Positions 50,638 through 60,121 are shown, counted from the first letter of the stretch. The stretch is 64,000 bases of DNA from Goodfellowiella coeruleoviolacea (GCF_024171785.1 NZ_JAMTCK010000003.1:62001-126000), one strand, 5' to 3'. Notes: a model not told the origin generated them from the letters alone. Translations and numbers: made by a program.

Positions 50638-51848
50638 GGCAGCTCCACCCGGACCGAGGTCGGGCCGCCGGCCGGGCTGCTGACCTGGAGCGAGCCGTCC
50701 AGCGCGGCGGCGCGGCGGGCGATGCCGCTCAGGCCGGTGCCCCGCGCCGCGTCGGCACCACCCACCCCGTTGTCGGTGACCACCACGGACAGCACGGCTC
50801 CGGCGCGGCTGACCCGCACGCTGGCGGCCGTGGCCCGGCTGTGCTTGGCCACGTTGGTGAGTCCCTCGGCGACCGCGAAGTAGGCGGCCGCCTCCACCGC
50901 CGCCGGGACCGTCCCCAGTGGACCGACGTCGACCTGGGTCGGCACCGCGGCCCTGGCGGCCATCGCCCACAGCGCGCCGGCCAGCCCCCGGTCGGCGAGG
51001 ATCGGCGGGTACATGGTGCGGATCACGTCGCGCAGCTCCACCATGGCCTCCTCGGCACTCTGGTGCGCCTCGGCCAGCAACACGGCCATGGTCTCCGGGT
51101 CCTCGTGCAGTGCTTCCCGCGCCATGCCCAGCCGCATGCTCAGCGCCACCAGCCGGGCCTGCGTGCCGTCGTGCAGGTCGCGTTCGATCCGGCGCAGCTC
51201 GGCGCCGTGCGCGTCCATCACCTTGGCCCTGGTCTCGGTCAGGGTGTCGACCCGCCGCGCGAGCTGCTCGGCCGCTGACGGCGTGAGCACCGCGAGGCAG
51301 CTCCGGGCGTGCGCCCTGGCGAGGCCGGGAACCACCAGCAACGCCACCAGCAGGCCGGCCAGTGCCTGGCCCAGCCCCAGTCCCACCGCCGAGGGCCAGT
51401 CGGTGACCGCGATGCCGAGCAGCCGCAGCGGGGCGTCGGCGGGCAGCAGCCACCACAGCGGGGCAGCCACCACCGAGCCGACCGCCGCCCCGCACGCGAA
51501 CAGGGCGAGCAGCCCGACCGGCACCCCGACCGCCACGTGCACGGCCAGCCACCGGATGTCCCGCCAGGTCGCCGGCGCGGTCACCAGCTGACGCGGGCCC
51601 GTGCCCGGCAGCGGCGCGGCCGCCACGACCGGGGCGCCCACCAGCCGGCCGGCCCGCCGGTGGTGCCACGCCACCCACCGGCGCAGCCAGGCCAGTGCCG
51701 TGGGCAGCAGGAACACGCCGACGCCGAGCACGCACAGCAGCGCCAGCACCACGAGCAGCGGCAGCATCACCAGGCTGGCGAGCGCGGTCAGCAGTCCGAC
51801 CAGCAGATACGTCGCGCCGCCACTCAGCTCCGTCCACCGTTTCCGCAC
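50625..51848 (-). CDS. NarL-type sensor histidine kinase
   Basis: 407 residues from GTG 51848. The N-terminus has two hydrophobic regions (about 12-52 and 103-180) giving four to six membrane helices with very little outside, so it probably senses within or at the membrane. The HisKA_3 dimerisation motif ERDLHDGTQARLV holds the phosphoacceptor His226. The ATPase part has VAEGLTNVAKHSRA (N-box), VTDNGVGGAD (G1) and GTGLSGIARRAAALDG (G2). Stimulus unknown; cell-envelope stress is common for this architecture. Confidence 0.93.
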   Translation of the reverse strand: MRKRWTELSGGATYLLVGLLTALASLVMLPLLVVLALLCVLGVGVFLLPTALAWLRRWVAWHHRRAGRLVGAPVVAAAPLPGTGPRQLVTAPATWRDIRWLAVHVAVGVPVGLLALFACGAAVGSVVAAPLWWLLPADAPLRLLGIAVTDWPSAVGLGLGQALAGLLVALLVVPGLARAHARSCLAVLTPSAAEQLARRVDTLTETRAKVMDAHGAELRRIERDLHDGTQARLVALSMRLGMAREALHEDPETMAVLLAEAHQSAEEAMVELRDVIRTMYPPILADRGLAGALWAMAARAAVPTQVDVGPLGTVPAAVEAAAYFAVAEGLTNVAKHSRATAASVRVSRAGAVLSVVVTDNGVGGADAARGTGLSGIARRAAALDGSLQVSSPAGGPTSVRVELPCGS

Positions 51849-51972
51849 CAGGATCCCTTTCTCAGGTGTTCAGTGCGGTTCACCCTGCCGGGCCGGAGCT
51901 GACCGGGCACTACAGCTGGCTGCCCTGTTCTCCCGCCAGCTGGCGGCAGTGCGCCGACCGGGCGGTGTCAGG

Positions 51973-52983
51973 TCAGCCGGCCTCGGCCAGTGCGGTGGTG
52001 CCGGCCAGCCCGGTGATCCGGCCACCGCGGGCGCCGAGGGCGCGCAGCGCGGCCAGGGCGTCCGGCGCGGTCAGGTCGATGCGGGCCGGGGTGTGCTCGG
52101 CGGACCGCTGAGCGTCCAGCCGCTGCCGGCCCAGGTGCCCGGCGGTGATGGTCTTGGCCAGTGAGCCGGTGGAGGCCAGTGATCCCCGGGCCGCGCCGAG
52201 CCGGCCCAGTGCCTCGTCCACGGCGGCGAGCAGCGCGCTCCGGTTGCCCTCGCACATGGCGGTCACCAGTTCCGGGTGGCTGCCGGCCACCCTGGTCCCG
52301 TCCTGGAACGACCCGGCGGCCAGGGCCAGGGCGAGCGGTCCGGCCTCGGCGCCGACCGCGGCCAGCACCGCGGCCAGCACGTGCGGCAGGTGCGACACGT
52401 GCGCGACGGCCCGGTCGTGCTCGTCGGCGGTGGTGGGCACCACGTGCGCCCCCGCGGCCAGGGCCAGCTCCACCACCTCGCGGAACACGTCCAGGTCAAC
52501 AGCGGGGTCACCACCGGCGGCGCCGGCAGCCGGCTGGTCCGGCACGGTGACCACCCAGGCGGCGTCCTGGAACAGGGTGGCCGAACCGGCCGCCCAGCCC
52601 GAGGTGGCCACCCCCGCCATCGGGTGGCCGCCGACGTAGCGGGCCTCCGGCACCAGCCGGCGGACCGCCGCGGCCACCGGCGCCTTCACGCTGACCACGT
52701 CGGTGAGCCGGCAGGTCGGGGCGGTCGCGGCCACCTGGCGCAGCACCTCGGCCACGGCCGGCAGCGGCACGGCCAGCACCACCAGGGCGTCCTGGTCGGC
52801 GGCCCGGCGCAGCGCCCCGGCCAGATCGGTGGTGACCGGGTACCCCTCGGCCGACGCCGCTGCCGCGTCCTGCGCGGAGGCGGTCGCGCCCCACACCGTT
52901 CGACCGGCCGCCGCCGCGGCGCGCAGCACCGATCCACCTATCAAGCCCGACCCGAGCACACACACGTCACCCACCCGTCCCAT
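51973..52983 (-). CDS. tyrA: Prephenate dehydrogenase
   Basis: 336 residues from ATG 52983. Rossmann nucleotide motif GSGLIGGS at 11-18. VVLAVPLPAVAEVL, LTDVVSVKAPV, YVGGHPMAGVATSG (prephenate-binding His/Gly loop), HDRAVAHVSHLPHVLAAVL and AAGSFQDGTRVAGSHPELV are all standard in TyrA. Oxidatively decarboxylates prephenate to 4-hydroxyphenylpyruvate in tyrosine synthesis; the aminotransferase at 26077 could complete the pathway. No ACT domain is visible in the C-terminal ~60 residues. Confidence 0.94.
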   Translation of the reverse strand: MGRVGDVCVLGSGLIGGSVLRAAAAAGRTVWGATASAQDAAAASAEGYPVTTDLAGALRRAADQDALVVLAVPLPAVAEVLRQVAATAPTCRLTDVVSVKAPVAAAVRRLVPEARYVGGHPMAGVATSGWAAGSATLFQDAAWVVTVPDQPAAGAAGGDPAVDLDVFREVVELALAAGAHVVPTTADEHDRAVAHVSHLPHVLAAVLAAVGAEAGPLALALAAGSFQDGTRVAGSHPELVTAMCEGNRSALLAAVDEALGRLGAARGSLASTGSLAKTITAGHLGRQRLDAQRSAEHTPARIDLTAPDALAALRALGARGGRITGLAGTTALAEAG

Positions 52984-53057
52984 CCTGCCCGGTGCCCGGT
53001 GGTGTGCCCGGTGGTGGTCCGCCTGCCCGGCGGCCACGGCGGGCGGTTGCTGGCACA

Positions 53058-53684
53058 TCAGGACACCGCTGGCACCGCGCTGGTCTCCCAGGCGAACCCG
53101 TCCGGGTCGGTGCACGGCTCGGTGGCGCCGCCGAGCGCGATCCGGTGCGAGCCGGTGCCGTCGGGGGAGACGCCGACGTCCTTGGCCAGGGCCCGCCGCC
53201 GGTAGAGGGCCAGCTTGACCGCGCCCGACCCGGGGGCGAACTCGACGTACATGCGGCCGAAGCTCTTCGCCACGGTGAGGCCCCGGCTCAGGTAGAACTG
53301 CTTGCTCGCGGCCACGTCGGCGACGCCGAGCAGGAGCACCACGTCGTCGATCTGCCGGGACGCCGGGCGGGTGTCCTTCTTCGCCGAGGTCGCGACCTTC
53401 CAGATGGTCCCGTCCGGGGCCTGCACGACCGCGCCGTAGCCCCACAGCGACTTCGTGGCGGGCTTGAGCGAGGTCGCCCCGGCGTCGAGAGCCGCGTTGA
53501 CCAGGGCGTTGACATCGGCCGGCTGGGCCACGGTCAGGGAGAGGACGAACCCGAGGAAGCCGCTGCTCGGTTCCTGCGCGGCCCGCAGGCGCAGCTGGGT
53601 GTCCAACCCGAAGGCGGTGGTGTAGAAGCGCTCGGCGGCGGTGGGGTCGGCGACTTCGAGGGTGATGGTGTCAACGGAGTTCAT
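53058..53684 (-). CDS. Two-module VOC (glyoxalase) protein
   Basis: 208 residues from ATG 53684. The first VOC module starts VDTITLEVADPTAAERFYTTAFGLDTQLRL and ends VVQAPDGTIWKVATS. The second starts VVLLLGVADVAASKQFYLSRGLTVAKSFG and ends ATEPCTDPDGFAWET. Two modules in one chain make a complete active-site cleft without dimerisation. Substrate unknown. Lies downstream of no obvious partner. Confidence 0.88.
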   Translation of the reverse strand: MNSVDTITLEVADPTAAERFYTTAFGLDTQLRLRAAQEPSSGFLGFVLSLTVAQPADVNALVNAALDAGATSLKPATKSLWGYGAVVQAPDGTIWKVATSAKKDTRPASRQIDDVVLLLGVADVAASKQFYLSRGLTVAKSFGRMYVEFAPGSGAVKLALYRRRALAKDVGVSPDGTGSHRIALGGATEPCTDPDGFAWETSAVPAVS

Positions 53685-53861
53685 GGCGCTAACGCTATGT
53701 TCAGCCCGCTGACCTGCGCTTCTTGATTCCTGACCACGTTCGGGCGGGCCGTGCGCCGGTGTTGGCCGAGCCGACCACCGGTGCTCGGTCGGCGCGCGCT
53801 GAGCCCGCTGCGCACGCGGTGCTCACCCGGTGCGATCCCGGGCGGGGTGCGCGCGAACGGG

Positions 53862-53895
53862 CGCGGGCCCGGCGCCAGTCGGCACCGGGCCCGCG
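53862..53895 (-). terminator. Hairpin after the RCC1 protein gene
   Basis: 15-base arms (53862-53876, 53881-53895) with one mismatch and an AGTC loop, 38 bp beyond the stop on the minus strand. Confidence 0.7.
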
Positions 53896-53933
53896 TTTCG
53901 CTGGCGACCGGGCCGGGGCCCGGTTCGCCCGTC

Positions 53934-54890
53934 CTACCGCAGCACCAGGCTGTGGTAGTAGGTCGAGGCGATCTGGGTGATACCGCCCGCCTTGACCTCG
54001 GCCGGCACGTCCATCTGGCCCTGTCCGTTGTAGTTCCAGACGATCACCTTGCCGTCCTTGAGCACGATGTTGTGGTACTGGCCGGTGGCGATGGCGGTGA
54101 CCCCGGACTGCGCGATGGCCGGCACGTCCGTCTGGTAGTAGCCGTTCCAGCCCCAGGCGATGACCTTGCCGTCCTTGAGCGCCAGGTTGTGCTGGCCGGC
54201 CGTGGCAATGGCGTCCACTCCGGACAGTGCCTCCGCTGGCACGTCGGTCTGGCCGTGCTTGTTCCAGCCCCAGGCGATCACCTTGCCGTCCTTGAGGGCC
54301 AGGACGTGGCCGAGGCCGGCGGCGATGGCGTCCACCCCGGACTTGGCCTCCTCGGGCACGTCCAGCGCGCCCAGGTCGTTCCAGCCCCAGGCGATGACCT
54401 CACCGGTGTCCTTGAGCGCCACGCTGTAGTCCTGGTTGGCCGCGATCGCGACCACCCCGGACTTGGCCTCCTCCGGCACGGTGGTCAGGCCGCTGTACTC
54501 ACCCCAGGCGATCACCTGGCCGTCCTTGAGCGCCAGGTTGTGGTAGGTGCCCGCGGCGATCGCGTCGACCCCGTCCCACGCGGCCACCGGCACCATGAGC
54601 AGCCGGCTGCTCAGCTCGGGGATGCCCCAGACGATGACCTGGCCGTCCTTGAGCGCGAGGTTGTGCTTGAAGCCGGCGGAGATCGCGTCCACCCCGGACT
54701 TGGCCTCCTCGGGCACGGGAACCCGCAGGGACACCTCGTCCTTGCCCCAGGTGAGCACCTCACCGACCGCGGCGGGGACCTCGGCTGCGGCGGGATCGGC
54801 GCTGGCCGGGCTCGCGCCGAACACGACGAGCGAACCGACCAGCGACGCCGCCAGGGCTGGCAAACCCGTGGCACGCAACACCTTCGTCAA
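53934..54890 (-). CDS. Secreted seven-repeat RCC1-like beta-propeller protein
   Basis: 318 residues from TTG 54890, chosen because GGGAGTAAG precedes it and a good signal peptide follows (LTKVLRATGLPALAASLV..., cleavage after ASA near residue 31). Seven repeats of about 40 residues fill the rest, each with a HNLALKDGQVIAWG-type core and VPEEAKSGVDAIAAG-type linker, which is what a full RCC1 seven-bladed propeller needs. The repeats are also alike at DNA level, pointing to recent internal duplication. An extracellular scaffold or binding protein; ligand unknown. Confidence 0.87.
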   Translation of the reverse strand: MTKVLRATGLPALAASLVGSLVVFGASPASADPAAAEVPAAVGEVLTWGKDEVSLRVPVPEEAKSGVDAISAGFKHNLALKDGQVIVWGIPELSSRLLMVPVAAWDGVDAIAAGTYHNLALKDGQVIAWGEYSGLTTVPEEAKSGVVAIAANQDYSVALKDTGEVIAWGWNDLGALDVPEEAKSGVDAIAAGLGHVLALKDGKVIAWGWNKHGQTDVPAEALSGVDAIATAGQHNLALKDGKVIAWGWNGYYQTDVPAIAQSGVTAIATGQYHNIVLKDGKVIVWNYNGQGQMDVPAEVKAGGITQIASTYYHSLVLR

Positions 54891-55025
54891 GTGCTTACTC
54901 CCAACGATCGGACCGTGAACCAGGTGTGCGGGCCCCGTTGCCCGCACACCGGCGACGCTAGTGATCACCCCTGACAAAACCGGCACACGTGCCGAACCGT
55001 CCGGCGTCCCCGGCCGGTTCCGCGG

Positions 55026-56714
55026 CTACCCCGCCACGGCCTCGGCCGGCTGGAACCCGGCGACGCGCCCGTCGCGCAGCTCCAGGTGCGAACCCACGAA
55101 CCGGGCCCGCATCCGGCGGTCGTGGGTGACCACCACCAGCGCACCCCGGTAGTGGGTCAGCGCCTCCTCCAGTTCCTCGACCAGCGCGGGGGAGAGGTGG
55201 TTGGTGGGCTCGTCCAGCACCAGCAGGTCCACCGGCTCGCTCACCAGCCGCGCCAGCTCGATCCGCCGCCGCTGCCCGTAGGAGAGTTCCCCCACGCGCA
55301 GCCGCAGCTCGGCCGGGCTGAACAGGCCGAGCGAGAGCAGCTCCGCGACGTGCTCGTCCGGGTGGCCCGGCCGCCCCAGCGCGAACGCCTGCGGCACGGT
55401 CAGCCCGGCCGGCCACGGCACCTGCTCCTGACGCAGGTGCCCGACCCGCCCGTTGACCCGCACCGAGCCGCTGTCCGGGGCCAGCTCACCGGTCAGCACC
55501 CGGACGAGCGTGGTCTTGCCGGCACCGTTGGGGCCGGTCACCAGCAGCCGCTGGCCACCGAGGACGCGCAGCGCCGGCACGTGCAGCCGGTCGCCGACCC
55601 GCACGTCCGCGAGTTCGGCCAGCACGTGCACCGTGTCCACAGTGGACTGTTGTTCCGCCGCCCCGGTCTCCGCCGTGGTGCGCGGCCGGGCGGTGAAGAC
55701 GAGCGGGTCGGGCGGTGGCGCGACCGGGTTGTCGGTCAGCCGCTCGACCCGTTCCTTGGCGTTGCGGATCCGGCTCATCGCGCCGTGGCCGCGACCCCGG
55801 GCCCGGAACGGGCCGGCGGCGAACACGGCCAGCGGCAGCTTGCGCGGGATCGCGTCCAGCCGCGCCACGTTGGCCTGGACCAGTCGCTGGTTGCGGGCCA
55901 GGTCGGCGCGCCACTCCTCGTACTCCCGCAACCGCCGGCGGCGCTCGGCCGCCTTGGCCGCGAGGTAGCCGTCGTAGCCGTTGCCGTAACGGGTCACCGT
56001 GCCAGCGTCAACCTCCAGGATCGTGGTGGTGAGGTGTTCCAGGAACACCCGGTCGTGGGTCACGGCGATCACCGTGCCGGTGTGCTCGCGCAGGTGCGCC
56101 TCCAACCAGGCCACGGCCTGGTCGTCCAGGTCGTTGGTGGGCTCGTCCAGCAGCAGCAGTTCCGGGGCGGAGGCCAGCGTGGCGGCCAGCGCCAGCCGGG
56201 ACCGCTCGCCACCGGACAGCGTGCCCAGGGCGCGGTCCCGCGCCAGCCCGGGCAGGCCGAGCCCGTGCAGTGCCGTGTCCACCCGGGCGTCGGCCTGGTA
56301 GCCGCCCCGGGCCTCGTAGCGTTCGACCAGTGCGGCGTAGTCGGCCAGCGCCCGGCCCAGCGCCGGGCCGGTGGCCGCGCGCAGGCCGGTTTCTGCTTGC
56401 CGCAGCTGGGTTTCCAGCTCCCGCAGGTCGGCGAGGGCGAGGTCGACGGCGTCCTGGACGGTGGCCTCGGGCGGCAGGTCCAGCGTCTGCGGCAGGTACC
56501 CGGTTCCGCCGGGCGCCACCACGGTCAGCTCGCCGTTGTCCGCGCGTTCGCGGCCAGCCAGCAGTCTGACCAAAGTGGACTTCCCGGAACCGTTGTCCCC
56601 GACGACGCCGACCTTCTCGCCCGGCTTGACCGTGAAGGAGACCTGGTTGAGCACGATGTGATCGTCGTAGCGCTTGGTGATGTCGTGGACGGCCAGTTGC
56701 GCGGTGGCGCGCAC
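55026..56714 (-). CDS. ABC-F family ATPase (possible antibiotic resistance type)
   Basis: 562 residues from GTG 56714 (GGGGGA 6 bases upstream); ATG 56738 is the alternative. Two ABC cassettes without membrane segments: Walker A GDNGSGKST at 39-47 and GPNGAGKTT at about 393-401, signatures LSGGERSRLALA and LSYGQRRRIELA, Walker B LLLLDEPTNDLDD and LLVLDEPTNHLSP. The linker between them (about 225-310; RRRLREYEEWRADLARNQRLVQANVARLDAI) is the ribosome-reaching P-site-tRNA interaction motif region. ABC-F proteins act on the ribosome, either in translation or by displacing antibiotics. The 300-bp upstream gap could hold a regulatory leader. Confidence 0.9.
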   Translation of the reverse strand: MRATAQLAVHDITKRYDDHIVLNQVSFTVKPGEKVGVVGDNGSGKSTLVRLLAGRERADNGELTVVAPGGTGYLPQTLDLPPEATVQDAVDLALADLRELETQLRQAETGLRAATGPALGRALADYAALVERYEARGGYQADARVDTALHGLGLPGLARDRALGTLSGGERSRLALAATLASAPELLLLDEPTNDLDDQAVAWLEAHLREHTGTVIAVTHDRVFLEHLTTTILEVDAGTVTRYGNGYDGYLAAKAAERRRRLREYEEWRADLARNQRLVQANVARLDAIPRKLPLAVFAAGPFRARGRGHGAMSRIRNAKERVERLTDNPVAPPPDPLVFTARPRTTAETGAAEQQSTVDTVHVLAELADVRVGDRLHVPALRVLGGQRLLVTGPNGAGKTTLVRVLTGELAPDSGSVRVNGRVGHLRQEQVPWPAGLTVPQAFALGRPGHPDEHVAELLSLGLFSPAELRLRVGELSYGQRRRIELARLVSEPVDLLVLDEPTNHLSPALVEELEEALTHYRGALVVVTHDRRMRARFVGSHLELRDGRVAGFQPAEAVAG

Positions 56715-57016
56715 AGCGGTCCCCCTGTTCTCGGCCATCCGGCCGGTCGGAGCGACGGTGTGGACACGTCCAGCCGTGCGCGCGGCAGCCGGCGGCGAGC
56801 GCTGTGCACAGCAGGGCGCTGGGCACGGGAAAGCGCTGTCTCGGCTCAGGAAGGGGGGTGGCGCACGGATGGTGGCGGCGACGGCGGAGCGGGGCTCAAC
56901 GCGGTCACGCGCCCGACGATCAACGGAACAATGTACCCATCGCCGATCACCGTAGCGGGCAAGTGGTTGTGTTGGCAAGTGCTTTGCCGGGTGCCGGGCG
57001 GCCTATCGTCGGTGCC

Positions 57017-57745
57017 ATGGCTGACGAGTTGTTCGAGCACCCGCGGCTGGCCGCGGTCTACGACGCGCTGGACGGCGACCGCGACGACCTCGACGAGTAC
57101 GCGGCGATCGCCGACGAGCTGGACGCGCGCCGCGTGCTGGACGTCGGCTGCGGCACCGGCGAGTTCGCGCTGCTGCTCGCCGGCCGCGGCCTTGAGGTGA
57201 CCGGTGTCGACCCGGCCGGCGCCTCGCTCGACGTGGCCCGCGCCAAGCCGAACGCCGACCGGGTGCGGTGGATCCACGGCGACGCGACCGCGTTGCCCCC
57301 GCTGCGCGTCGACCTCGCCACGATGACCGGCAACGTGGCCCAGGCGATCGTGGACCCGGCGGACTGGGCGGCCACCCTGCACGGCGTGCACGACGCGCTG
57401 CGGCCGGGCGGACACCTGGTGTTCGAGACCCGCGACCCGGCCCGGCGCGCCTGGCAGGACTGGACCCGCGCGAAGACGTTCCGCACCGCCGAGGTTCCCG
57501 GCGTCGGCGTGGTCGAGGGCTGGGTCGACCTGCTCGACGTGCGCGGGCCGCTGGTGACGTTCCGGTCGACCCGGGTGTTCACCTCGGACGGTCAGGTGCT
57601 GACCTCGGACTCGACCCTGCGCTTCCGCGAGCGCGACGAGGTCGAGGCCGACCTGGCCGCGTGCGGGTTCGCCGTCGACGACATCCGCGACGCGCCCGAC
57701 CGCCCCGGCCTGGAGTTCGTGTTCCTCGCGTCCCGGGTGGAGTGA
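57017..57745 (+). CDS. Class I SAM-dependent methyltransferase
   Basis: 242 residues from ATG 57017. VLDVGCGTGEFALLLAGRGLEVTGVDPAGASLDVARAK is motif I with the acidic ribose-binding residue; IHGDATALPPLRVDLATMTGNV covers motifs II-III. The C-terminal part (GVVEGWVDLLDVRGPLVTFRSTRVF, ADLAACGFAVDDI) resembles the common actinobacterial Methyltransf_25 proteins acting on small molecules. Substrate unknown. Divergent from the ABC-F gene; no close partner. Confidence 0.87.
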   Translation: MADELFEHPRLAAVYDALDGDRDDLDEYAAIADELDARRVLDVGCGTGEFALLLAGRGLEVTGVDPAGASLDVARAKPNADRVRWIHGDATALPPLRVDLATMTGNVAQAIVDPADWAATLHGVHDALRPGGHLVFETRDPARRAWQDWTRAKTFRTAEVPGVGVVEGWVDLLDVRGPLVTFRSTRVFTSDGQVLTSDSTLRFRERDEVEADLAACGFAVDDIRDAPDRPGLEFVFLASRVE

Positions 57746-57773
57746 CCACGCCCGGTCGCGGGTGCTGGCCTGG

Positions 57774-59009
57774 TCAGGTGCCAGCGGGCGGCCAGAGCAC
57801 GTCGGAGCTGCTGAGCCCGGTGGTGCCGGGGCTGCGCCACACCCCGGGCTGGGCGGCGACCCCGCGCACGGCGTCGGTGGCGGCCAGGTAGTGGTGGCCT
57901 GGCTCGGGGCGGGCGGTGGTGGGGCCGCACTCGGCGACCTGTCGCACCGCGGTGAACGCGGTCTGGCAGTGCAGCAGCGTGTCCCGCAGCCGCTCGCCGG
58001 TGGTGACGTCCAGGAGCCACACGTGCACGGCCAGCTCCGGCACGGGTTCGAGCGCGGTGACCCGCACCAGGAAGTGCAGGCCGTCCGGGGTCGAACTGAT
58101 GCACGGATCGAGCAGGACCGGCCCCTTGGGCGCCGCGCTCCGGCACTGCTGCACCCCGGGCAGCACCGTGCCCTGGGCGGGGTCGGCGAGCGGCACCACC
58201 CGGCTGGCCGAGGACGGCGGCTGCTCGGGCGCTGGTCGCTGGGACGACGCAACGGGCTCCTGGCCGGCGGCGGCCGGCTCCGAGCCGGATGTCCACTGTG
58301 GACGGACGAGCAGTGCCGCGACCGCGATCACCACCGCCGCGGCCGCGCCCAGCAGCACGCCAACCCGTGCCGGGGTGCGCCCGCGCCGGGCCGGACCAAC
58401 CGGTGCGGAACCGGCAACCGGCCGGACGTCGGCGACGGGTTCGGCAGGCGCGACCGGTTCGGCAGGCACGACGGGTTCGGCAGGCACGACGGGTTCGGCA
58501 GGCACGACCGGTTCGGCAGCGGCGGCTTCCCGGGCCGGGCCGGCGGACGTGGCACCACCAGCGGTTCCGGACGCGGTTTCGGCAGCGGTTCCGGGATCGG
58601 GTTCGGAAGTTCTGGACGTGGGTTCGGAAGCGGGTTCGCGCGGCGCCAGGGCACGGCTGTGCGCGGCTGACTGGTAGCGGTGCAGCATCTCCCGCACCAG
58701 TTCGCGGGCCTCCCACCGCCGGCTGGCCGGGCTGGCCTGCTCCGGATTGGCCTTGGCGTAGGACACGCAGGCCCGCACAAAGGCTTCCGCCACCTCCAGC
58801 GTGGGGAGTTTCCTGCCGGTGGCGGCGTTGCGCAGCGAGGTGTCGGAGTAGCGCCGAGCGGCCTGGGCGGTCTCGTGGGCCAGTGTCTCGTAGGACGGGT
58901 CGCCAGCCTGTTCCCGAAGCTCGCGCAGATAGCTGGCGAACCGGCCCTCCGGGCTGTCGGGTTCGGGAATCGGGTTCGACTGCCGTCCACTTCTGGGCCT
59001 GGTCACCAT
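57774..59009 (-). CDS. Membrane-anchored HTH protein with AEPVVP repeats
   Basis: 411 residues from ATG 59009. The first ~95 residues (SPEGRFASYLRELREQAGDPSYETLAHETAQAARRYSDTSLRNAATGRKLPTLEVAEAFVRAC) form an XRE-like helix-turn-helix of the kind fused to sensor domains. Then a Glu/Ala/Pro linker contains tandem AEPVVP hexapeptides (encoded around 58430-58530). One membrane helix follows (VGVLLGAAAAVVIAVAALLV), and the C-terminal ~170 residues are extracytoplasmic with several cysteines (LPGVQQCRSAAPKG, LLHCQTAF, VAECGP). It could couple an external signal to DNA binding. Divergent from the next gene, and part of a signalling group with the kinase at 60122. Confidence 0.8.
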   Translation of the reverse strand: MVTRPRSGRQSNPIPEPDSPEGRFASYLRELREQAGDPSYETLAHETAQAARRYSDTSLRNAATGRKLPTLEVAEAFVRACVSYAKANPEQASPASRRWEARELVREMLHRYQSAAHSRALAPREPASEPTSRTSEPDPGTAAETASGTAGGATSAGPAREAAAAEPVVPAEPVVPAEPVVPAEPVAPAEPVADVRPVAGSAPVGPARRGRTPARVGVLLGAAAAVVIAVAALLVRPQWTSGSEPAAAGQEPVASSQRPAPEQPPSSASRVVPLADPAQGTVLPGVQQCRSAAPKGPVLLDPCISSTPDGLHFLVRVTALEPVPELAVHVWLLDVTTGERLRDTLLHCQTAFTAVRQVAECGPTTARPEPGHHYLAATDAVRGVAAQPGVWRSPGTTGLSSSDVLWPPAGT

Positions 59010-59134
59010 GCGTTCCCCGGTCGCGCTCGATCAGAAGATGATTGGTCAATCCGGCGTTTGCTGGCTCATTGTTCATCCACCGTCCCACTCTGGCCACGCC
59101 CTGTCATCGACATGACCAGAAAGGACCAGTCCAG

Positions 59135-60004
59135 ATGGAGTGGGAAGTCAGCGACCTACCGGAGACGGCCATCGGCGTCGTCGGCGACTTCATGATGGGC
59201 GTGGCGCGGGATGCCGCGTCCAGCGTGCTGACCGAACTGGTCGCCCAGCGGCTGGGCGGCAGCGGCCAGGGGCGGGAAGCCCTGGAACTGCTGCGCCAGC
59301 AGCCGGACAGCCCGGACCGGCGCCAGTACGCGGCCAGCGTGCTCGCCTCGGCGCTGCAGGACGCCGAGTTCGCCGCGCGCCTGCGTCAACTCGTGTCCGG
59401 GTGGGGCGCGGCCGCCCCTCGGCAGGCGTACACGGCGTCCGCCGGGGTCAGGGGCGACCGCAACACCGTGGTCGGACGGGACATCACGCACCGGAAGAGC
59501 ACCAGCTTCGGCGGTATCGGCGTGACCGTCGTCGCGGTGGTGGCGTTGTTGTTGGGCGTGGGCGGCGGCGCTGCCGTGACCAACTACTGGCTGGGCTCGT
59601 CGGAAGCGGCGCAGGGCGGTGGCAACGCGGGAACGCCGACCAGAGCGGGTTCCGGTAGCCCGGCGACGCACAGCCTGGCGCCCGCGTCCTCGGCCCGAGG
59701 CGTTCCGGTGGTGGCGGCGATCAGTCCGGACGCCGGCCCCGGCGGCACCGTGGCCACGTTCAGCGCCAACGGGTTCCAGCCCGGCGAGCAGGTGCGGGTG
59801 ATCTGGAACCCGGGCAGCGGAGGAGAGGTGACGCTGCGGGACATCACCGCGGACCCGGCCGGTGCCGTCGCGGTCGAGGTGGCGATTCCCAAGGATCCGT
59901 ACTACGTCAACCCCGACGATTCCGTCGAGGTGCGTGCCAACGGACTGACCAGTGAGAAAACCGTGAACACCTATTTCCGGTTCACCGAGCCGGTGCGCAA
60001 CTGA
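59135..60004 (+). CDS. Single-pass membrane protein with extracellular IPT/TIG-like domain
   Basis: 289 residues from ATG 59135; the upstream AAAGGACCAG is a passable ribosome binding site. Residues 1-115 are helical and cytoplasmic (GVVGDFMMGVARDAASSVLTELVAQRLGG; RQYAASVLASALQDAEFAARL), followed by RGDRNTVVGRDI. One membrane helix lies at about 128-152. The outside part ends in a beta-sandwich (VVAAISPDAGPGGTVATFSANGFQPGEQVRVIW; DDSVEVRANGLTSEKTVNTYFRF) like IPT/TIG folds. It is divergent from the HTH-membrane protein and in line with the kinase. Function unknown. Confidence 0.75.
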   Translation: MEWEVSDLPETAIGVVGDFMMGVARDAASSVLTELVAQRLGGSGQGREALELLRQQPDSPDRRQYAASVLASALQDAEFAARLRQLVSGWGAAAPRQAYTASAGVRGDRNTVVGRDITHRKSTSFGGIGVTVVAVVALLLGVGGGAAVTNYWLGSSEAAQGGGNAGTPTRAGSGSPATHSLAPASSARGVPVVAAISPDAGPGGTVATFSANGFQPGEQVRVIWNPGSGGEVTLRDITADPAGAVAVEVAIPKDPYYVNPDDSVEVRANGLTSEKTVNTYFRFTEPVRN

Positions 60005-60121
60005 CCCGGAACGGTCGCCGACCGGCCATCGTGCGGAAAGCCGGGGAGCCGGCGGCGGACGGGCCTGGCCAGTTCCGCTGACCAGGGGTGTCGAGGCCGA
60101 TGCGGTCGGTACATTGCGCTC

